A stretch of 64,000 bases of DNA from Sphingobium sp. CAP-1 (GCF_009720145.1 NZ_CP046253.1:372001-436000); one strand, 5' to 3'; shown: positions 24,726 to 34,037, numbered from the stretch's first letter. Notes: generated from the sequence alone by a model not told the origin. Program-made: numbers and translations.

Positions 24726-27700
24726 GCCGGCACTCCTGCATCGGGTGCCTCGGCCGGCGGCGCATCCTTGGGCTTGTCGCTGCCAAACAGCCGGGCGATG
24801 GTGAGGAAAAAGAGCGGCACATAGAAGATGGCAAGGATCGTCGCCGTGGTCATGCCGCCGACCACGGCAGTCCCGATCGCGACGCGGCTCTGCGCGCCCG
24901 CGCCGGTGGCGATCGCCAGCGGGATCACGCCGGCAATGAACGCGAGCGAGGTCATCAGGATCGGGCGGAGGCGCAAACGGGCCGCCTCCAGCGCCGATGC
25001 CAGAGCATCCTTGCCCTGACTATGCGCCAGTTCGGCAAATTCAACGATCAGGATCGCATTCTTCGCCGCCAGGCCCATGGTGGTGAGCAGGCCGACCTGA
25101 AAGAAGATGTTGTTTTCCAGACCGCGCACCGTCACGGCCAGGACCGCGCCGATCAGGCCGAGGGGGATAACCAGCAGCACCGCCAGCGGGATCGACCAGC
25201 TTTCATATAATGCCGCAAGGCACAGGAATACGACCAGAACCGACAGGGCGTAGAGCAAGGGCGCTTGCCCACCCGACAATTGCTCCTGATAGGACAGGCC
25301 GCTCCAGGCATAGCTGGTGCCGGCCGGCAATTGCTTCTGCAACTCGACCATGCGTGCCATTGCCTCGCCCGAACTGGCGCCGTCGCCCGCCTGCCCCTGA
25401 ATTTCAAAGGAGGAAAGGCCGTTGAAGCGCGACACGGTGCTTGGCCCCATCGTCCAATGTGTCGTGGCAAAGGCGGAGAAGGGCACCATTTCGCCGGTGC
25501 CGCTCGATCGCACCATCCAGTTGTCGAGATCGGTCGGCAGGGCGCGATAAGGAGCGTCTGCTTGCATATAGACGCGCTTCACCCGACCACGGTCGACGAA
25601 ATCATTGACATAGGTGCTGCCCCAGGCGGAACTCAGCACATCGTCGACATTGGCCTGGGTCAGACCCAGCACCGCCAGTTTTTCGGAATCGATGTCGACC
25701 TTGAGTTGCGGTGTATCTTCCAGCGTGGCGGCGCGCACGCCAGCCAGCACGGGGTCCTTCGCGGCGGCGGCCAGCAACTGGTTGCGCAATTCCAGGAAAC
25801 GGGCGCGGCTGAGGCCGCCACTGTTGAGCAGTTCGAAGGTGAAGCCGTTGGATTGGCCAAGGCCGCGGATGGACGGTGGAGTCATGGCCAGAATTTTTGC
25901 GTCGCGGATTGCGGCCAGTTGCTTGGTCGCGCGGCCCGCTATCGCGCCGGCCGTGTTCATCGCGCCCTTGCGGTCATCCCATGGCGCAAGATTGATGAAG
26001 CCCTGACCGACATTCTCCCCCTGTCCCTGGAAACTGAAGCCGGTCATGATGAAAGCGTAAGCGACATTGTCCTTTTCATCATTCTGGAAATAATTCTGCA
26101 CCTGCTCGACCGCGGCGACGGTGCGGCTTGATTTGGCACCGGCAGGCAAAGTGACCTGCACCATCACCTGTCCTTGATCCTCGACCGGCAGGAAGCTGGA
26201 CGGCAGCCGCGCGAACAACAGCACCAGCAGCGCCAGTACGACCACATAGAGTCCCCAGAACAGCTTGCGCCTGTGCAGCACCCTTTCGGTGCGGCGCATA
26301 TAGCCACCGGTCATCCGCTCGAACCAGCGGTTGAACTTCCCGGCCCAGCCCTTGTGCCGCTTTTCCTCGTCCGCGGCCTTGAGGATGGTGGCGCACAGGG
26401 CCGGCGACAGGATCAGGGCTACCAGCACCGACAGCAGCATCGAGGATACGATCGTGATCGAGAACTGCCGATAGATGACGCCGGTCGACCCGCCGAAAAA
26501 GGCCATGGGCAACAGCACAGCCGACAGCACCAATGCAATGCCGACGAGCGCGCTGCCAATTTCATGCATCGACTGGATCGTCGCGTCGCGCGGGGACAAG
26601 CCTTCCTCATCCATCAGGCGTTCGACATTTTCGACGACCACGATGGCGTCGTCGACCAGCAAACCGATGGACAACACCATGCCGAACAGCGTCAGCGTGT
26701 TGATGGAATAGCCGAACAGCGCAAGAATGCCAAATGTGCCCAGCAACACCACCGGCACGGCGACGGCCGGCACCAGTGTAGCGCGCCAGCTTTGCAGGAA
26801 TACGAACATCACCACGACAACCAGGGCCACGGCTTCCAGCAGCGTGTGGATGACTTCTTCCACCGACAGTTTGATGAAGGGCGTGGTGTCGCGCGGGAAG
26901 GCGACATTATATCCATGGGGCAGGTTGGCGGACAGTTCCTGCACCTTGGCCTTCACCAGTTCGGCGGTTTTGAGCGCGTCGGCGCCGGGCGCGAGTTGCA
27001 ACGCCATGCCCGATGCGGGATGACCGTTCATGCGCGCCGATGTAGTGTAGCTTTCATTGCCCAGTTCCACGCGCGCGACATCGGACAGGTGGACGATCGA
27101 ACCGTCGGTCTGCGTTTTGACGATGATGTTGCGAAATTGTTCGGGCGTCTGGAGGCGCGAACGCGACGTGACCGTGGCGTTGATCTGTTGTCCGGCAGGC
27201 GCGGGATCGGCCCCGATCTGGCCAGCCGACACCTCGACATTCTGCGCGGAAATGGCGCTTTGCACGTCCGACGGCATCAGCTTGACCGCTGCCAGCTTAT
27301 AAGGGTCCAGCCAGATACGCATCGCATATTGCGATCCAAAAATCTGGGTCGCGCCGATCCCGTCGATACGAGCGATCGGGTCCTGGAAATTGTTGACCAG
27401 ATAGTCTGCAATGTCCGCCTGCGTCGCCGTATCGGTCTGGTCATAGAGGCCGACCAGCATAAGGAAATCCGTCTGCTGCTTGGTAACAGACAGGCCTTGC
27501 TGTTGCACCGCGTTAGGCAGGCGGCTGAGCGCCTGTTGCACCTTGTTCTGAACCTGGACCTGCGCGGTGTCGGGGTCCGTGCCCTTCTGGAAAGTGACCG
27601 TGATGCGCGACTGCCCCGTCGCTGAGGACGAGGAGGAGAAATACATCAGCCCGTCAATGCCGGTCAGTTGCTGTTCGATGATCTGGGTGACGCTGGTTTC

Positions 27701-27874
27701 GACGGTTTCCGCCGATGCGCCGGGATAGGTCGCGCTGATACCCACGCCGGGAGGCGCGATGTCGGGATATTGTGCGACCGGCAGCGACATCATCGCCCCG
27801 ATCCCGGCCAGCATGATGCCAATGGCGATGACCCAGGCGAAGATCGGCCGGTCGATGAAATAGCGGCTCAGCAC
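24722..27874 (-). CDS. RND multidrug efflux transporter, HAE1 (AcrB/MexB) type
   Basis: A 1050-residue proton-coupled pump. It opens LSRYFIDRPIFAWVIAIGIM and continues SLPVAQYPDIAPPGVGI, the standard AcrB-like N-terminus. TM4 carries the essential Asp pair in GLLVDDAIVVVENVER, and NTLTLFGMVLSIG and GFILSPALCA-type segments are present. Length equals that of AcrB. The start is GTG 27874 with AGGAG 8 nt upstream; the gap to the adaptor stop is 10 bp. This HAE1 branch exports hydrophobic and amphiphilic drugs, bile-salt-like or plant compounds. Control by the divergent two-component system is likely from gene order. Confidence 0.94.
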   Translation of the reverse strand: MLSRYFIDRPIFAWVIAIGIMLAGIGAMMSLPVAQYPDIAPPGVGISATYPGASAETVETSVTQIIEQQLTGIDGLMYFSSSSSATGQSRITVTFQKGTDPDTAQVQVQNKVQQALSRLPNAVQQQGLSVTKQQTDFLMLVGLYDQTDTATQADIADYLVNNFQDPIARIDGIGATQIFGSQYAMRIWLDPYKLAAVKLMPSDVQSAISAQNVEVSAGQIGADPAPAGQQINATVTSRSRLQTPEQFRNIIVKTQTDGSIVHLSDVARVELGNESYTTSARMNGHPASGMALQLAPGADALKTAELVKAKVQELSANLPHGYNVAFPRDTTPFIKLSVEEVIHTLLEAVALVVVVMFVFLQSWRATLVPAVAVPVVLLGTFGILALFGYSINTLTLFGMVLSIGLLVDDAIVVVENVERLMDEEGLSPRDATIQSMHEIGSALVGIALVLSAVLLPMAFFGGSTGVIYRQFSITIVSSMLLSVLVALILSPALCATILKAADEEKRHKGWAGKFNRWFERMTGGYMRRTERVLHRRKLFWGLYVVVLALLVLLFARLPSSFLPVEDQGQVMVQVTLPAGAKSSRTVAAVEQVQNYFQNDEKDNVAYAFIMTGFSFQGQGENVGQGFINLAPWDDRKGAMNTAGAIAGRATKQLAAIRDAKILAMTPPSIRGLGQSNGFTFELLNSGGLSRARFLELRNQLLAAAAKDPVLAGVRAATLEDTPQLKVDIDSEKLAVLGLTQANVDDVLSSAWGSTYVNDFVDRGRVKRVYMQADAPYRALPTDLDNWMVRSSGTGEMVPFSAFATTHWTMGPSTVSRFNGLSSFEIQGQAGDGASSGEAMARMVELQKQLPAGTSYAWSGLSYQEQLSGGQAPLLYALSVLVVFLCLAALYESWSIPLAVLLVIPLGLIGAVLAVTVRGLENNIFFQVGLLTTMGLAAKNAILIVEFAELAHSQGKDALASALEAARLRLRPILMTSLAFIAGVIPLAIATGAGAQSRVAIGTAVVGGMTTATILAIFYVPLFFLTIARLFGSDKPKDAPPAEAPDAGVPA

Positions 27875-27884
27875 CGTCCGACTC

Positions 27885-29018
27885 CTATTTCGACGCCGTG
27901 ACGGCGACCGGCTTGACCTGATCGTCCGGTTTTACCTTGTCGGTCCCTTCGACGATCAGACGATCGCCCGCCTTGAGGCCCGCCGTGATCAGCCATTTGT
28001 CGCCGATCGCCTGTCCGGCGGTGACGATGCGCCGTTCGACCTTGTTCGCCCTGGTCACGACCAACGCGGTCGCATTACCTTTGGCGTCGCGATTAATACC
28101 CTGCTGCGGCGCCAGGATCGCCCCCGGCACGACCGATTGCGGGGCAACGACACGCACGAACATGCCGGGCATCAGCAGTCCGTCCGGGTTGGGGAAGCGC
28201 GCGCGCAGCGTGATGGTCCCGCTATTTTCATCGACGATCGGTTCGGCAAACTCGATCCGGCCTTCCTGGGGATAGTCGGTGCCGTCATCCAGCTTCAGGC
28301 GGATGACGGCACTGGCGGGCAGGGTTTTGCCGGATGCCAGCGAGCGACGCAGTTGCAGCAGTTGCGCGCTCGATTGGGTGATGTCGATATAGATCGGGTC
28401 AAGCTGCTGGATGGTCGTCAACGGATCGGTCTGGCTGGCCGTTACCAGCGCACCGGGGGTGAAGAGGGTGCGCCCGATCCGCCCGCTGATCGGTGCGCGG
28501 ACCAGGGTGAATTCCAGATTGACGTTGCTGGTCTGGAGGCTCGCGCGCGCCTGCATCACGGACGCCTGGGCCTGACGCGCGGTGGCGATCACATCGTCGC
28601 GATCCTGCGCACTGACAGCTTCGGTATCACCCAAGGCGCGATAGCGCTGCGCCTTGGCCTGGGCAGCGGTGGCCGTCGCCTGCGCGCTCGCCAAAGTCGC
28701 GGCCGCCTCGTCCCGCGACGCGCGATAGAGGCGGGCGTCAATCTGATAGAGCGGCTGCCCGGCTGTCACCATCGCCCCTTCGGTAAAGAGGCGTTTCTGG
28801 ATCAAACCCGCCACCTGCGGCCGGACTTCCGACATCATGGTGGATACGGCCCGGCCCGGCAGTTCGGTGGAAACGGTCGTATTCTGCGCCACCAATGTCA
28901 CCACGCCGACTTCCACCGGCCCCTTTTGCGGCGGCTTCTGCTCTCCGCAGGCGGCGATCATCATGCACAGAGCCAGGGGGGCGACCCGAAGGCTGGAGAT
29001 GGCGGAGGGCGGAAGCAT
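27885..29018 (-). CDS. RND efflux periplasmic adaptor lipoprotein (AcrA/MexA type)
   Basis: A membrane-fusion protein of 377 residues with a lipoprotein signal (LALCMMIAAC) followed by GEQKPPQKGPVEVGVVTL. The lipoyl halves are EVRPQVAGLIQKRLFTEGAM and FTLVRAPISGRIGRTLFTPG, with a helical hairpin between them rich in Ala and Gln. The typical IDPIY-like LDPIYIDITQSSAQLL and PGMFVRVV segments are present. The frame also opens at 29075, but that start has no ribosome-binding site and would put 19 polar residues before the signal peptide. It is first in the operon and divergent from the response regulator gene. Confidence 0.9.
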   Translation of the reverse strand: MLPPSAISSLRVAPLALCMMIAACGEQKPPQKGPVEVGVVTLVAQNTTVSTELPGRAVSTMMSEVRPQVAGLIQKRLFTEGAMVTAGQPLYQIDARLYRASRDEAAATLASAQATATAAQAKAQRYRALGDTEAVSAQDRDDVIATARQAQASVMQARASLQTSNVNLEFTLVRAPISGRIGRTLFTPGALVTASQTDPLTTIQQLDPIYIDITQSSAQLLQLRRSLASGKTLPASAVIRLKLDDGTDYPQEGRIEFAEPIVDENSGTITLRARFPNPDGLLMPGMFVRVVAPQSVVPGAILAPQQGINRDAKGNATALVVTRANKVERRIVTAGQAIGDKWLITAGLKAGDRLIVEGTDKVKPDDQVKPVAVTASK

Positions 29019-29219
29019 GGGTAGACGCAGATCCTTGCTGAATCGGTTGGAGCCTCGCCATGCGTCCCGCATCATGGCGGGGAGGGGGGAGGGAGGGCCA
29101 TGCGAAGAACGGCATGGCGAGGGCTCCGGCTGGTGTCGGCGGGGGCTGCCGACCTTGCCCTCTTCGGCACTTTGCCCGTTACAGGAAAGAGGAACTTATG
29201 GTCATTCTGTTGTGCCAGG

Positions 29220-29245
29220 GTATCGCTTTGTATCAGCCTGTATCA
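29220..29245 (+). promoter_or_regulatory. Three direct repeats spaced 10 bp (response-regulator binding site)
   Basis: GTATCG (29220-29225), GTATCA (29230-29235) and GTATCA (29240-29245) repeat with exactly 10-bp periodicity. Head-to-tail half-sites on one face of the helix are the standard target of OmpR-family dimers. They lie between the divergent adaptor gene (start 29018) and the response-regulator gene (start 29296), 50 bp before the latter, so autoregulation together with control of the pump operon is likely. Confidence 0.6.
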
Positions 29246-29295
29246 TCATTTGCGTCGGGACAGACTTTTGCCCAGAGGGGCGGTAGGAGAGCCAG

Positions 29296-30024
29296 ATGCC
29301 AGCGCCAGTCCCACCCCCTAGTGCGACGATCATGGTCGTAGATGACGACGCGGATATTCGCGACCTGATCCTGGGCCAGTTGCGACAGGAAAATTATCGG
29401 CTGCTGGGCGCTTCCAACCTCACTGAGTTGCGGCAACTGATGCGCGACGATCCCGTCGATCTGATTGTGCTGGACCTCAATCTGCCCGATGGCGACGGCC
29501 TGATGCTATGCCGCGAATTGCGGGCGGAAGGATCGGATGTGCAGATCATCATGGTTACGGCGCGGGGCAGCGCGATCGACCGGGTGCTGGGGCTGGAACT
29601 GGGCGCGGACGATTATCTGACCAAACCGTTCGAGCCGCGAGAACTGCTTGTGCGCATCCGCAACCTGCTGCGACGCGGTCGAAGCGAGCCGGCGACGCGG
29701 GCCATGGCAATGCGCTATGCCCGGTTCGGCCCCTGGCGACTGGATCTGCAACAGCGGCGACTGATCGCGCCGGACGACAGGCTGGTGATGCTGTCCTCGG
29801 CGGAATATCGGCTGCTCAATCGCTTTCTCGAAGAACCCAATGTCGTGCTGGCGCGCGAGACGCTGTTGCCCGAACGGCGTGCCACCGCTGCCTTCGACCG
29901 TTCGATCGACCTCCAGGTCAGCCGCCTGCGCCAGAAACTGGCCGGCATCGCCGGCGGCGACGAACTGATCCTGACCGTGCGTGGTGAGGGCTATGTCCTG
30001 GCGAGCGGGGTCGACTATTCATGA
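29296..30024 (+). CDS. OmpR-family response regulator
   Basis: A 242-residue two-component regulator. The receiver domain (about 10-125) has the acidic pocket VVDDDAD, the phosphorylated Asp60 in LIVLDLNLPDGDG, Thr88 (IIMVTARG) and Lys110 (DDYLTKPFEP). The C-terminal winged-helix domain (about 140-238) has LSSAEYRLLNRFLEEPNVVL, a recognition-helix region DRSIDLQVSRLRQKL and the wing ILTVRGEGYVLA. ATG 29296 follows AGGAGA. Its stop overlaps the start of the kinase gene (ATGA). Three GTATCA-type repeats upstream are its probable binding sites, and the divergent RND operon the probable target. Confidence 0.94.
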   Translation: MPAPVPPPSATIMVVDDDADIRDLILGQLRQENYRLLGASNLTELRQLMRDDPVDLIVLDLNLPDGDGLMLCRELRAEGSDVQIIMVTARGSAIDRVLGLELGADDYLTKPFEPRELLVRIRNLLRRGRSEPATRAMAMRYARFGPWRLDLQQRRLIAPDDRLVMLSSAEYRLLNRFLEEPNVVLARETLLPERRATAAFDRSIDLQVSRLRQKLAGIAGGDELILTVRGEGYVLASGVDYS

Positions 30025-31391
30025 TCCTCCTGCACAGGATGCGCCGTATACGGGCCTTTTTCGGGACGATGGCGGGGCAGATTTTTCTGATCCTGACGCT
30101 CGGCATGTCGGTTGCAGCGATCATTGCGCTACTGGTTGCCGAACAGACCCGGCAACATGATTTTGAGCGGGTCCGCCGGCAACGCGTGGTGGCCAGCGCG
30201 GTCGACATCGCCGCACGTCTGCGACGCGACCCGGCGCGGGTCGAAGCCATGATGGCAGCCCATAATATCATCGGCGCCTATCCGGCACCTGCCGGTGTTG
30301 CGCTCAGCGATTCCGACCCGGATCTCGAAATGGCGCTGAAAGATCGCTTCGGCAATGGCGCCCAGCCCGAAGCGGGACAGGTACCGGTGGGCCTGTGCTT
30401 TCCCGATCATGGGGAACAGAAGGAACGGGCTGCCGGCTTGATCGGTGCGCCCCGCCCGGACTGCTGGATCGTGCGTTTTACCGACAGCGCAGGCGCGCGT
30501 CGCGCCATGGCGCTGACTTTCCCCAGAATTGCCAAGCCGCCCAGCACGATCTTCAATCCGCTCTATCTTATGGTCATCATTGCCGCATCGGCCGGCCTCG
30601 CCATTCTGGTCGCGCGGATCATGTCGAAACCCCTGCGCCGGCTGGAACGCGCCGCCGAAGCCTTCTCGCTGTCGCTCGATCCTGAGGATGTGCCGGAAAC
30701 GGGGCCGGAGGAGGTGCGGGCGGCCCTGTCCACCTTCAACCTGATGCAGCGCCGCGCGCGCGCCAGTTTTGCCGAACGCACACAATTGCTGGCGGCGATC
30801 AGCCATGACCTCCAGACCCCGCTGACCCGGCTGCGACTGCGGCTGGAACTGGTCGAAAATGTCGAACTGCGCGAACGGTTGCTGGCCGATCATCAGGCGA
30901 TGCAGAGTTTGGTGCGCGAAGGGTTGGATCTCGCCAGAAGCACGGAAATGCGCGAGGAATGGTCGGCACTCGATATTGACTCGCTGCTTGCCAGCATGGC
31001 GGAGGATGCCGAGGATCTGGGCCAGCCGGTGCGTTTCATGTCCGGTTGCGGCGGAACGGTGCGGGTCAAGCCCAATGCGCTGACCCGATGCCTGGGCAAT
31101 CTGGTCGACAATGCGGTCCAATATGGCGGCGGGGCGGAAATAAGCTGTGTCCGATCGGCGGGCAGGCTGATGATCCATGTCCGCGACCATGGCCCCGGCA
31201 TAGCCGTCGATCAGCTCGATCAGATGTTCGAACCCTTCACGCGCGGCGCCAGCAGCCAGCCAGGCGGACGCCACGGCACCGGCATCGGCCTTACCATCGC
31301 CCGATCGCTGGCGATGAGCTTCGAAGCGTCGGTTCGCCTGCGCAATGCCGAGAATGGCGGCCTGATCGCCACGATCGACATGAAGGGTTGA
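30021..31391 (+). CDS. Sensor histidine kinase partner of the OmpR-type regulator
   Basis: A 456-residue inner-membrane kinase. TM1 is about 19-41 and TM2 about 181-201, flanking a periplasmic sensor region of 140 residues; a HAMP domain follows (MSKPLRRLERAAEAF). The phosphoacceptor is His262 in AAISHDLQTPLTRLRLRLEL. The ATPase domain shows the N box NLVDNAVQYG, the G1 box DHGPGIAVDQLDQMFEPF and the G2 box GRHGTGIGLTIARSLA. This is the EnvZ/OmpR-like class. The periplasmic region contains two cysteines (LCFPDH and DCWIVRF), perhaps a disulfide. It is coupled to its regulator and ends 3 bp before the convergent DUF3325 gene. Confidence 0.93.
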   Translation: MILLHRMRRIRAFFGTMAGQIFLILTLGMSVAAIIALLVAEQTRQHDFERVRRQRVVASAVDIAARLRRDPARVEAMMAAHNIIGAYPAPAGVALSDSDPDLEMALKDRFGNGAQPEAGQVPVGLCFPDHGEQKERAAGLIGAPRPDCWIVRFTDSAGARRAMALTFPRIAKPPSTIFNPLYLMVIIAASAGLAILVARIMSKPLRRLERAAEAFSLSLDPEDVPETGPEEVRAALSTFNLMQRRARASFAERTQLLAAISHDLQTPLTRLRLRLELVENVELRERLLADHQAMQSLVREGLDLARSTEMREEWSALDIDSLLASMAEDAEDLGQPVRFMSGCGGTVRVKPNALTRCLGNLVDNAVQYGGGAEISCVRSAGRLMIHVRDHGPGIAVDQLDQMFEPFTRGASSQPGGRHGTGIGLTIARSLAMSFEASVRLRNAENGGLIATIDMKG

Positions 31392-31394
31392 AAA

Positions 31395-31721
31395 TCAGGC
31401 GGGAAGGATCAGCCCCGACAATATCATGATCGACGCGACCGGCACGCCCATGCGGGGCCAAGTGGGGCGATAGGTCATGCCGAGCATGATGCCGCCGCCC
31501 AGCAGCGCGAGCAGCCCGACCCAGGCGACCAGAGCCATGCCAGGATCGGCACTGCGCCAGAGGCTGAGCAGGGACAGCGCAAAGAGCAGCCAGCCCGCCC
31601 ATTCCATATGTCGGACAAAGGGGCGCTTATGCCACGATCCCAACAGAACCGGCCGATGTCGCTGCATTCGCGCAGCCAGCGCGAACAGGCTGAGGTAGAG
31701 AAGGCCGGCGGTCAGCATCAT
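31395..31721 (-). CDS. DUF3325 membrane protein, iron-uptake associated
   Basis: A 108-residue protein with three or four hydrophobic segments (LLYLSLFALAARM, WLLFALSLLSLW, LVAWVGLLALLGGGIML, a short C-terminal helix), matching DUF3325. Members sit beside PepSY transmembrane proteins and TonB-dependent siderophore receptors. The frame extends to 31784, but ATG 31721 overlaps the PepSY stop (ATGA) and yields the family length. A conserved RHRPVLLG-type and YRPTWPRM-type motif flank the helices. Role: probable helper for ferric-siderophore reduction or transport in the inner membrane, inferred from family context. Confidence 0.7.
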   Translation of the reverse strand: MMLTAGLLYLSLFALAARMQRHRPVLLGSWHKRPFVRHMEWAGWLLFALSLLSLWRSADPGMALVAWVGLLALLGGGIMLGMTYRPTWPRMGVPVASIMILSGLILPA

Positions 31722-33214
31722 GCCGGTACCGCCCGACGCCGGGCCGGCGGCGCAGGGTCCGCTTTGCGCCGCATCTGTTGCCATATTATTGGCGCCAGCG
31801 CCGCCGCGACCGCCAGCAACAGCAGGTTGCCGGTCAATATGATGCTATCCGTCGTCCAGAGCGGCCCCAGCAGCGCCGCCATCGCGCAGCACAGCGCCAG
31901 CACGCCAAGCAGCAGCGGCCAGCCGATTGCTGGTCGGAGCAGCAAGCCGGCCAGCAACACCGCTCCCGCGCTCCACAAGGCCACCGATACTTCCGCCGCG
32001 CTACGGGCCGCCATGTCCAGTGGCAACAGGCGGTTCGCCAGCAGAAAAGCCGCCATGCCGATCGACGCGCCCATCAGCCCCCCGACATTCAGCCGCTCCA
32101 GCAGTCGGTTGCCCGCCGAAAGGGGCGCGCGGTCCCGTCGCTTGACGATCCACAGGACCATGCCCGTGGCGATCGCCAGGCTCAGCATCGCCCCGCCCAG
32201 AAAATAGAGCCAGCGCGTCAACGCCGGCGCGAAATGCGCCATGTGCAGGCCGTAGATTGTCTGATAGGCGCGCACGCCGCTCCGCTTTTCGGTCCACGCC
32301 TTGAGCAGTTTGCCGGTCGCGCCGTCGAAACTGATTTCGGCCGGCAAATAGCCGATCGCCTTATGCTCCGCCGGATAGATGGTCACGACCGCCGCCGCAT
32401 CACCTGGATTGAAGATGTACACCCGGCTGATAGGCGCGTCGAAATAATGTTGCGCCTGATCCAGCATCGGGCCGATCGGGGCGAGCGGCGCTCTGGTCCC
32501 GCTTGCCGCCCGGCTGACCGCGCCGGGCGTTAGGTCGCGATAGAGCGAGGTTACGTCGTCACCATAGGCCGCCGCGATGCCCCAGGGCATGTTGAGGGAT
32601 GCCAGCGTCAGCAGCCCCGTGAAGGTGATCATGATGTGGAAAGGCAGGGACAGAACACCCAGTGCATTATGTCCGTCAAGCCACGAGCGTTGCCCCTTGG
32701 CCGGGCGAAAAGTGAAAATGTCCTTGAAGAAGCGCTTGTGGGCGATGATGCCGGTCACGATCGCCACCAGCATCAGCATGGCTGCCAGCGATGCCAGCAA
32801 CCTACCCCAGGGATAGGGCAGTTCCAGCTCGAAATGGAGGCGATAGAAGAATTCGCCACCCAGCGTGTCGCGCACGACCGGCGCGCCGCTGAACGGATCG
32901 AGCGATTTGGCGAGATAGGCGCCGCCGCTGTCATAGGTGGCGTCGACCGTGTGGGAGCGGCCATCGGGTGCAGACAGATACCAGCCGGTCGATCCGGTCG
33001 TATTGGCCGAAAGCCAGGATGTCGCGGCCAGGATGGCGGCCCTGGGGTCGGCCGGGCCGCTAACTTCGGGGCGCATCCAGCGGCTGATTTCCGGCTTGAA
33101 TACGCTGAGCGTGCCGGCGAGGCACATGACGAACAATATGTGACCAAGCAGCAGCCCGGTCCAACCATGCAGCCACGCCATACACTGGCGCGCGCCATCC
33201 CGAACCGCGTTCAT
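31718..33214 (-). CDS. PepSY-associated transmembrane protein (siderophore-iron reductase-like)
   Basis: A 498-residue inner-membrane protein with the PepSY_TM plan: TM1 near the N-terminus (GLLLGHILFVMCLAGTLSVF), a periplasmic region holding PepSY-like repeats, TM2 LASLAAMLMLVAIVTGIIAH, TM3 FHIMITFTGLLTLASL, and further C-terminal helices. Histidines in the helices (WLHGWTGLLLGH, HKRFF, LPFHIMI, LHMAHF) fit a heme-carrying ferric reductase. Relatives reduce ferric siderophores after import. ATG 33214 overlaps the DUF3649 stop (ATGA), placing it second in a three-gene operon. The frame reaches 33289 but without support. Confidence 0.85.
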   Translation of the reverse strand: MNAVRDGARQCMAWLHGWTGLLLGHILFVMCLAGTLSVFKPEISRWMRPEVSGPADPRAAILAATSWLSANTTGSTGWYLSAPDGRSHTVDATYDSGGAYLAKSLDPFSGAPVVRDTLGGEFFYRLHFELELPYPWGRLLASLAAMLMLVAIVTGIIAHKRFFKDIFTFRPAKGQRSWLDGHNALGVLSLPFHIMITFTGLLTLASLNMPWGIAAAYGDDVTSLYRDLTPGAVSRAASGTRAPLAPIGPMLDQAQHYFDAPISRVYIFNPGDAAAVVTIYPAEHKAIGYLPAEISFDGATGKLLKAWTEKRSGVRAYQTIYGLHMAHFAPALTRWLYFLGGAMLSLAIATGMVLWIVKRRDRAPLSAGNRLLERLNVGGLMGASIGMAAFLLANRLLPLDMAARSAAEVSVALWSAGAVLLAGLLLRPAIGWPLLLGVLALCCAMAALLGPLWTTDSIILTGNLLLLAVAAALAPIIWQQMRRKADPAPPARRRAVPA

Positions 33215-33528
33215 ACGGGCGCTCCAGCGAACCATATGACCCCGCCAAGCATCAGCGCCGCGATGACGACACCCGCCAGCGCCCGCCATGGTCCGCGCGC
33301 CAGAAAGGCCCAGATGGTGATGCCGGGCGCGACCAGATAGGCGATCATCGTTGCGCTTGTCGTCGCTTCCACACGGCTCATCGGCAAGGTGCGGGCCAAC
33401 ATCGCTGCGGCGAGCGCGGCGACGAGATAGGCACCGACCGTCCCGGCCATGATACGCAACCCCACATTGGCGCGATAGGCCCAGCCGTCGCGGCCTTTGC
33501 GACGATCAGGACGTGATATACCGGTCAA
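33211..33528 (-). CDS. DUF3649 membrane protein, iron-uptake associated
   Basis: A small membrane protein of about 105 residues with two or three helices (AGTVGAYLVAALAAAMLART, ATMIAYLVAPGITIWAFLA, ALAGVVIAALMLGGVIWF). It matches DUF3649, a family found almost only with PepSY and DUF3325 genes in siderophore loci. The start is uncertain: the first in-frame start is TTG 33528 without a good ribosome-binding site, and the first ATG lies 26 codons later, just before TM1. It opens the operon; a Fur-like palindrome lies 53 bp upstream. No TonB receptor for siderophores is next to this trio in the window. Confidence 0.68.
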   Translation of the reverse strand: MTGISRPDRRKGRDGWAYRANVGLRIMAGTVGAYLVAALAAAMLARTLPMSRVEATTSATMIAYLVAPGITIWAFLARGPWRALAGVVIAALMLGGVIWFAGAPV

Positions 33529-33580
33529 CGGTCCAGGCTCATATTCTGCATCATGGACGGTTGCTAGAGCAAGACGGAAT

Positions 33581-33595
33581 TGCGAGTCAAACGCA
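33581..33595 (-). promoter_or_regulatory. Fur-like box upstream of the iron-uptake trio
   Basis: TGCGAGT-C-AAACGCA is an imperfect 7-1-7 palindrome; with flanks it reads AATGCGTTTGACTCGCAATT on the coding strand, similar to proteobacterial Fur boxes of the TGCGAAT-N-ATTCGCA type. It lies 53 bp before the first gene of a DUF3649-PepSY-DUF3325 operon, where iron repression is expected. The match is moderate. Confidence 0.45.
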
Positions 33596-34021
33596 TTAGC
33601 ATATCAGTCGACCGTTCTTTCTCTTCGCAGGGGGTGAAGATGCGGTAGCATGAAGCATATGCCCATCATGCGATCAGAGCGTTATGGCACAGCGACCGGG
33701 ACAACCGATCGCGCCATCCGGCCATGACTGTTATTTAACATAATGTATATTATCGATCAATTGTGCGGGATGCTATTTCATCCTGCGCGGTGACGGCCGT
33801 CCAGCGGCACTGCGTCCATCCCTTCAGAAGTCGGACCATTCGCCGGTCCATGCGTTCGACCTCAGCCTGTTCTGAGGAAAGGAATGCAGATCGATCGATT
33901 TCTGACCGTTCAACGGATGCGAAGAGATCAGCGAAAGCTGTCGGCGTCATGACCTGGCGAGATGATGGGTCGTCTGACTTGTTGCGGCATGTTCCTGCAT
34001 ATCACCGCCCTCAGATATTTT

Positions 34022-34037
34022 AAGCAAACGATTGCAA
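34022..34037 (+). promoter_or_regulatory. LacI-type operator upstream of the SLC45 sugar porter
   Basis: AAGCAAACGATTGCAA matches the palindrome TTGCAAACGTTTGCAA found at 45199 at 13 of 16 positions. Its right half, TTGCAA, can serve as the -35 of a promoter with TATGTT 16 bp downstream, so repressor binding would block the polymerase. It lies 75 bp before the transporter start and one gene upstream of the LacI regulator. Confidence 0.7.

Noticed and set aside
29296..31391. The OmpR-type pair as the missing KdpE partner of KdpD
   Set aside because: It is coupled to its own sensor kinase and divergent from an RND operon; nothing links it to kdp.
33750..33950. 66-codon minus-strand frame before the sugar porter
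   Set aside because: Weak ribosome-binding site, no family recognised, no neighbours in phase; kept only as a remark in the intergenic entry.
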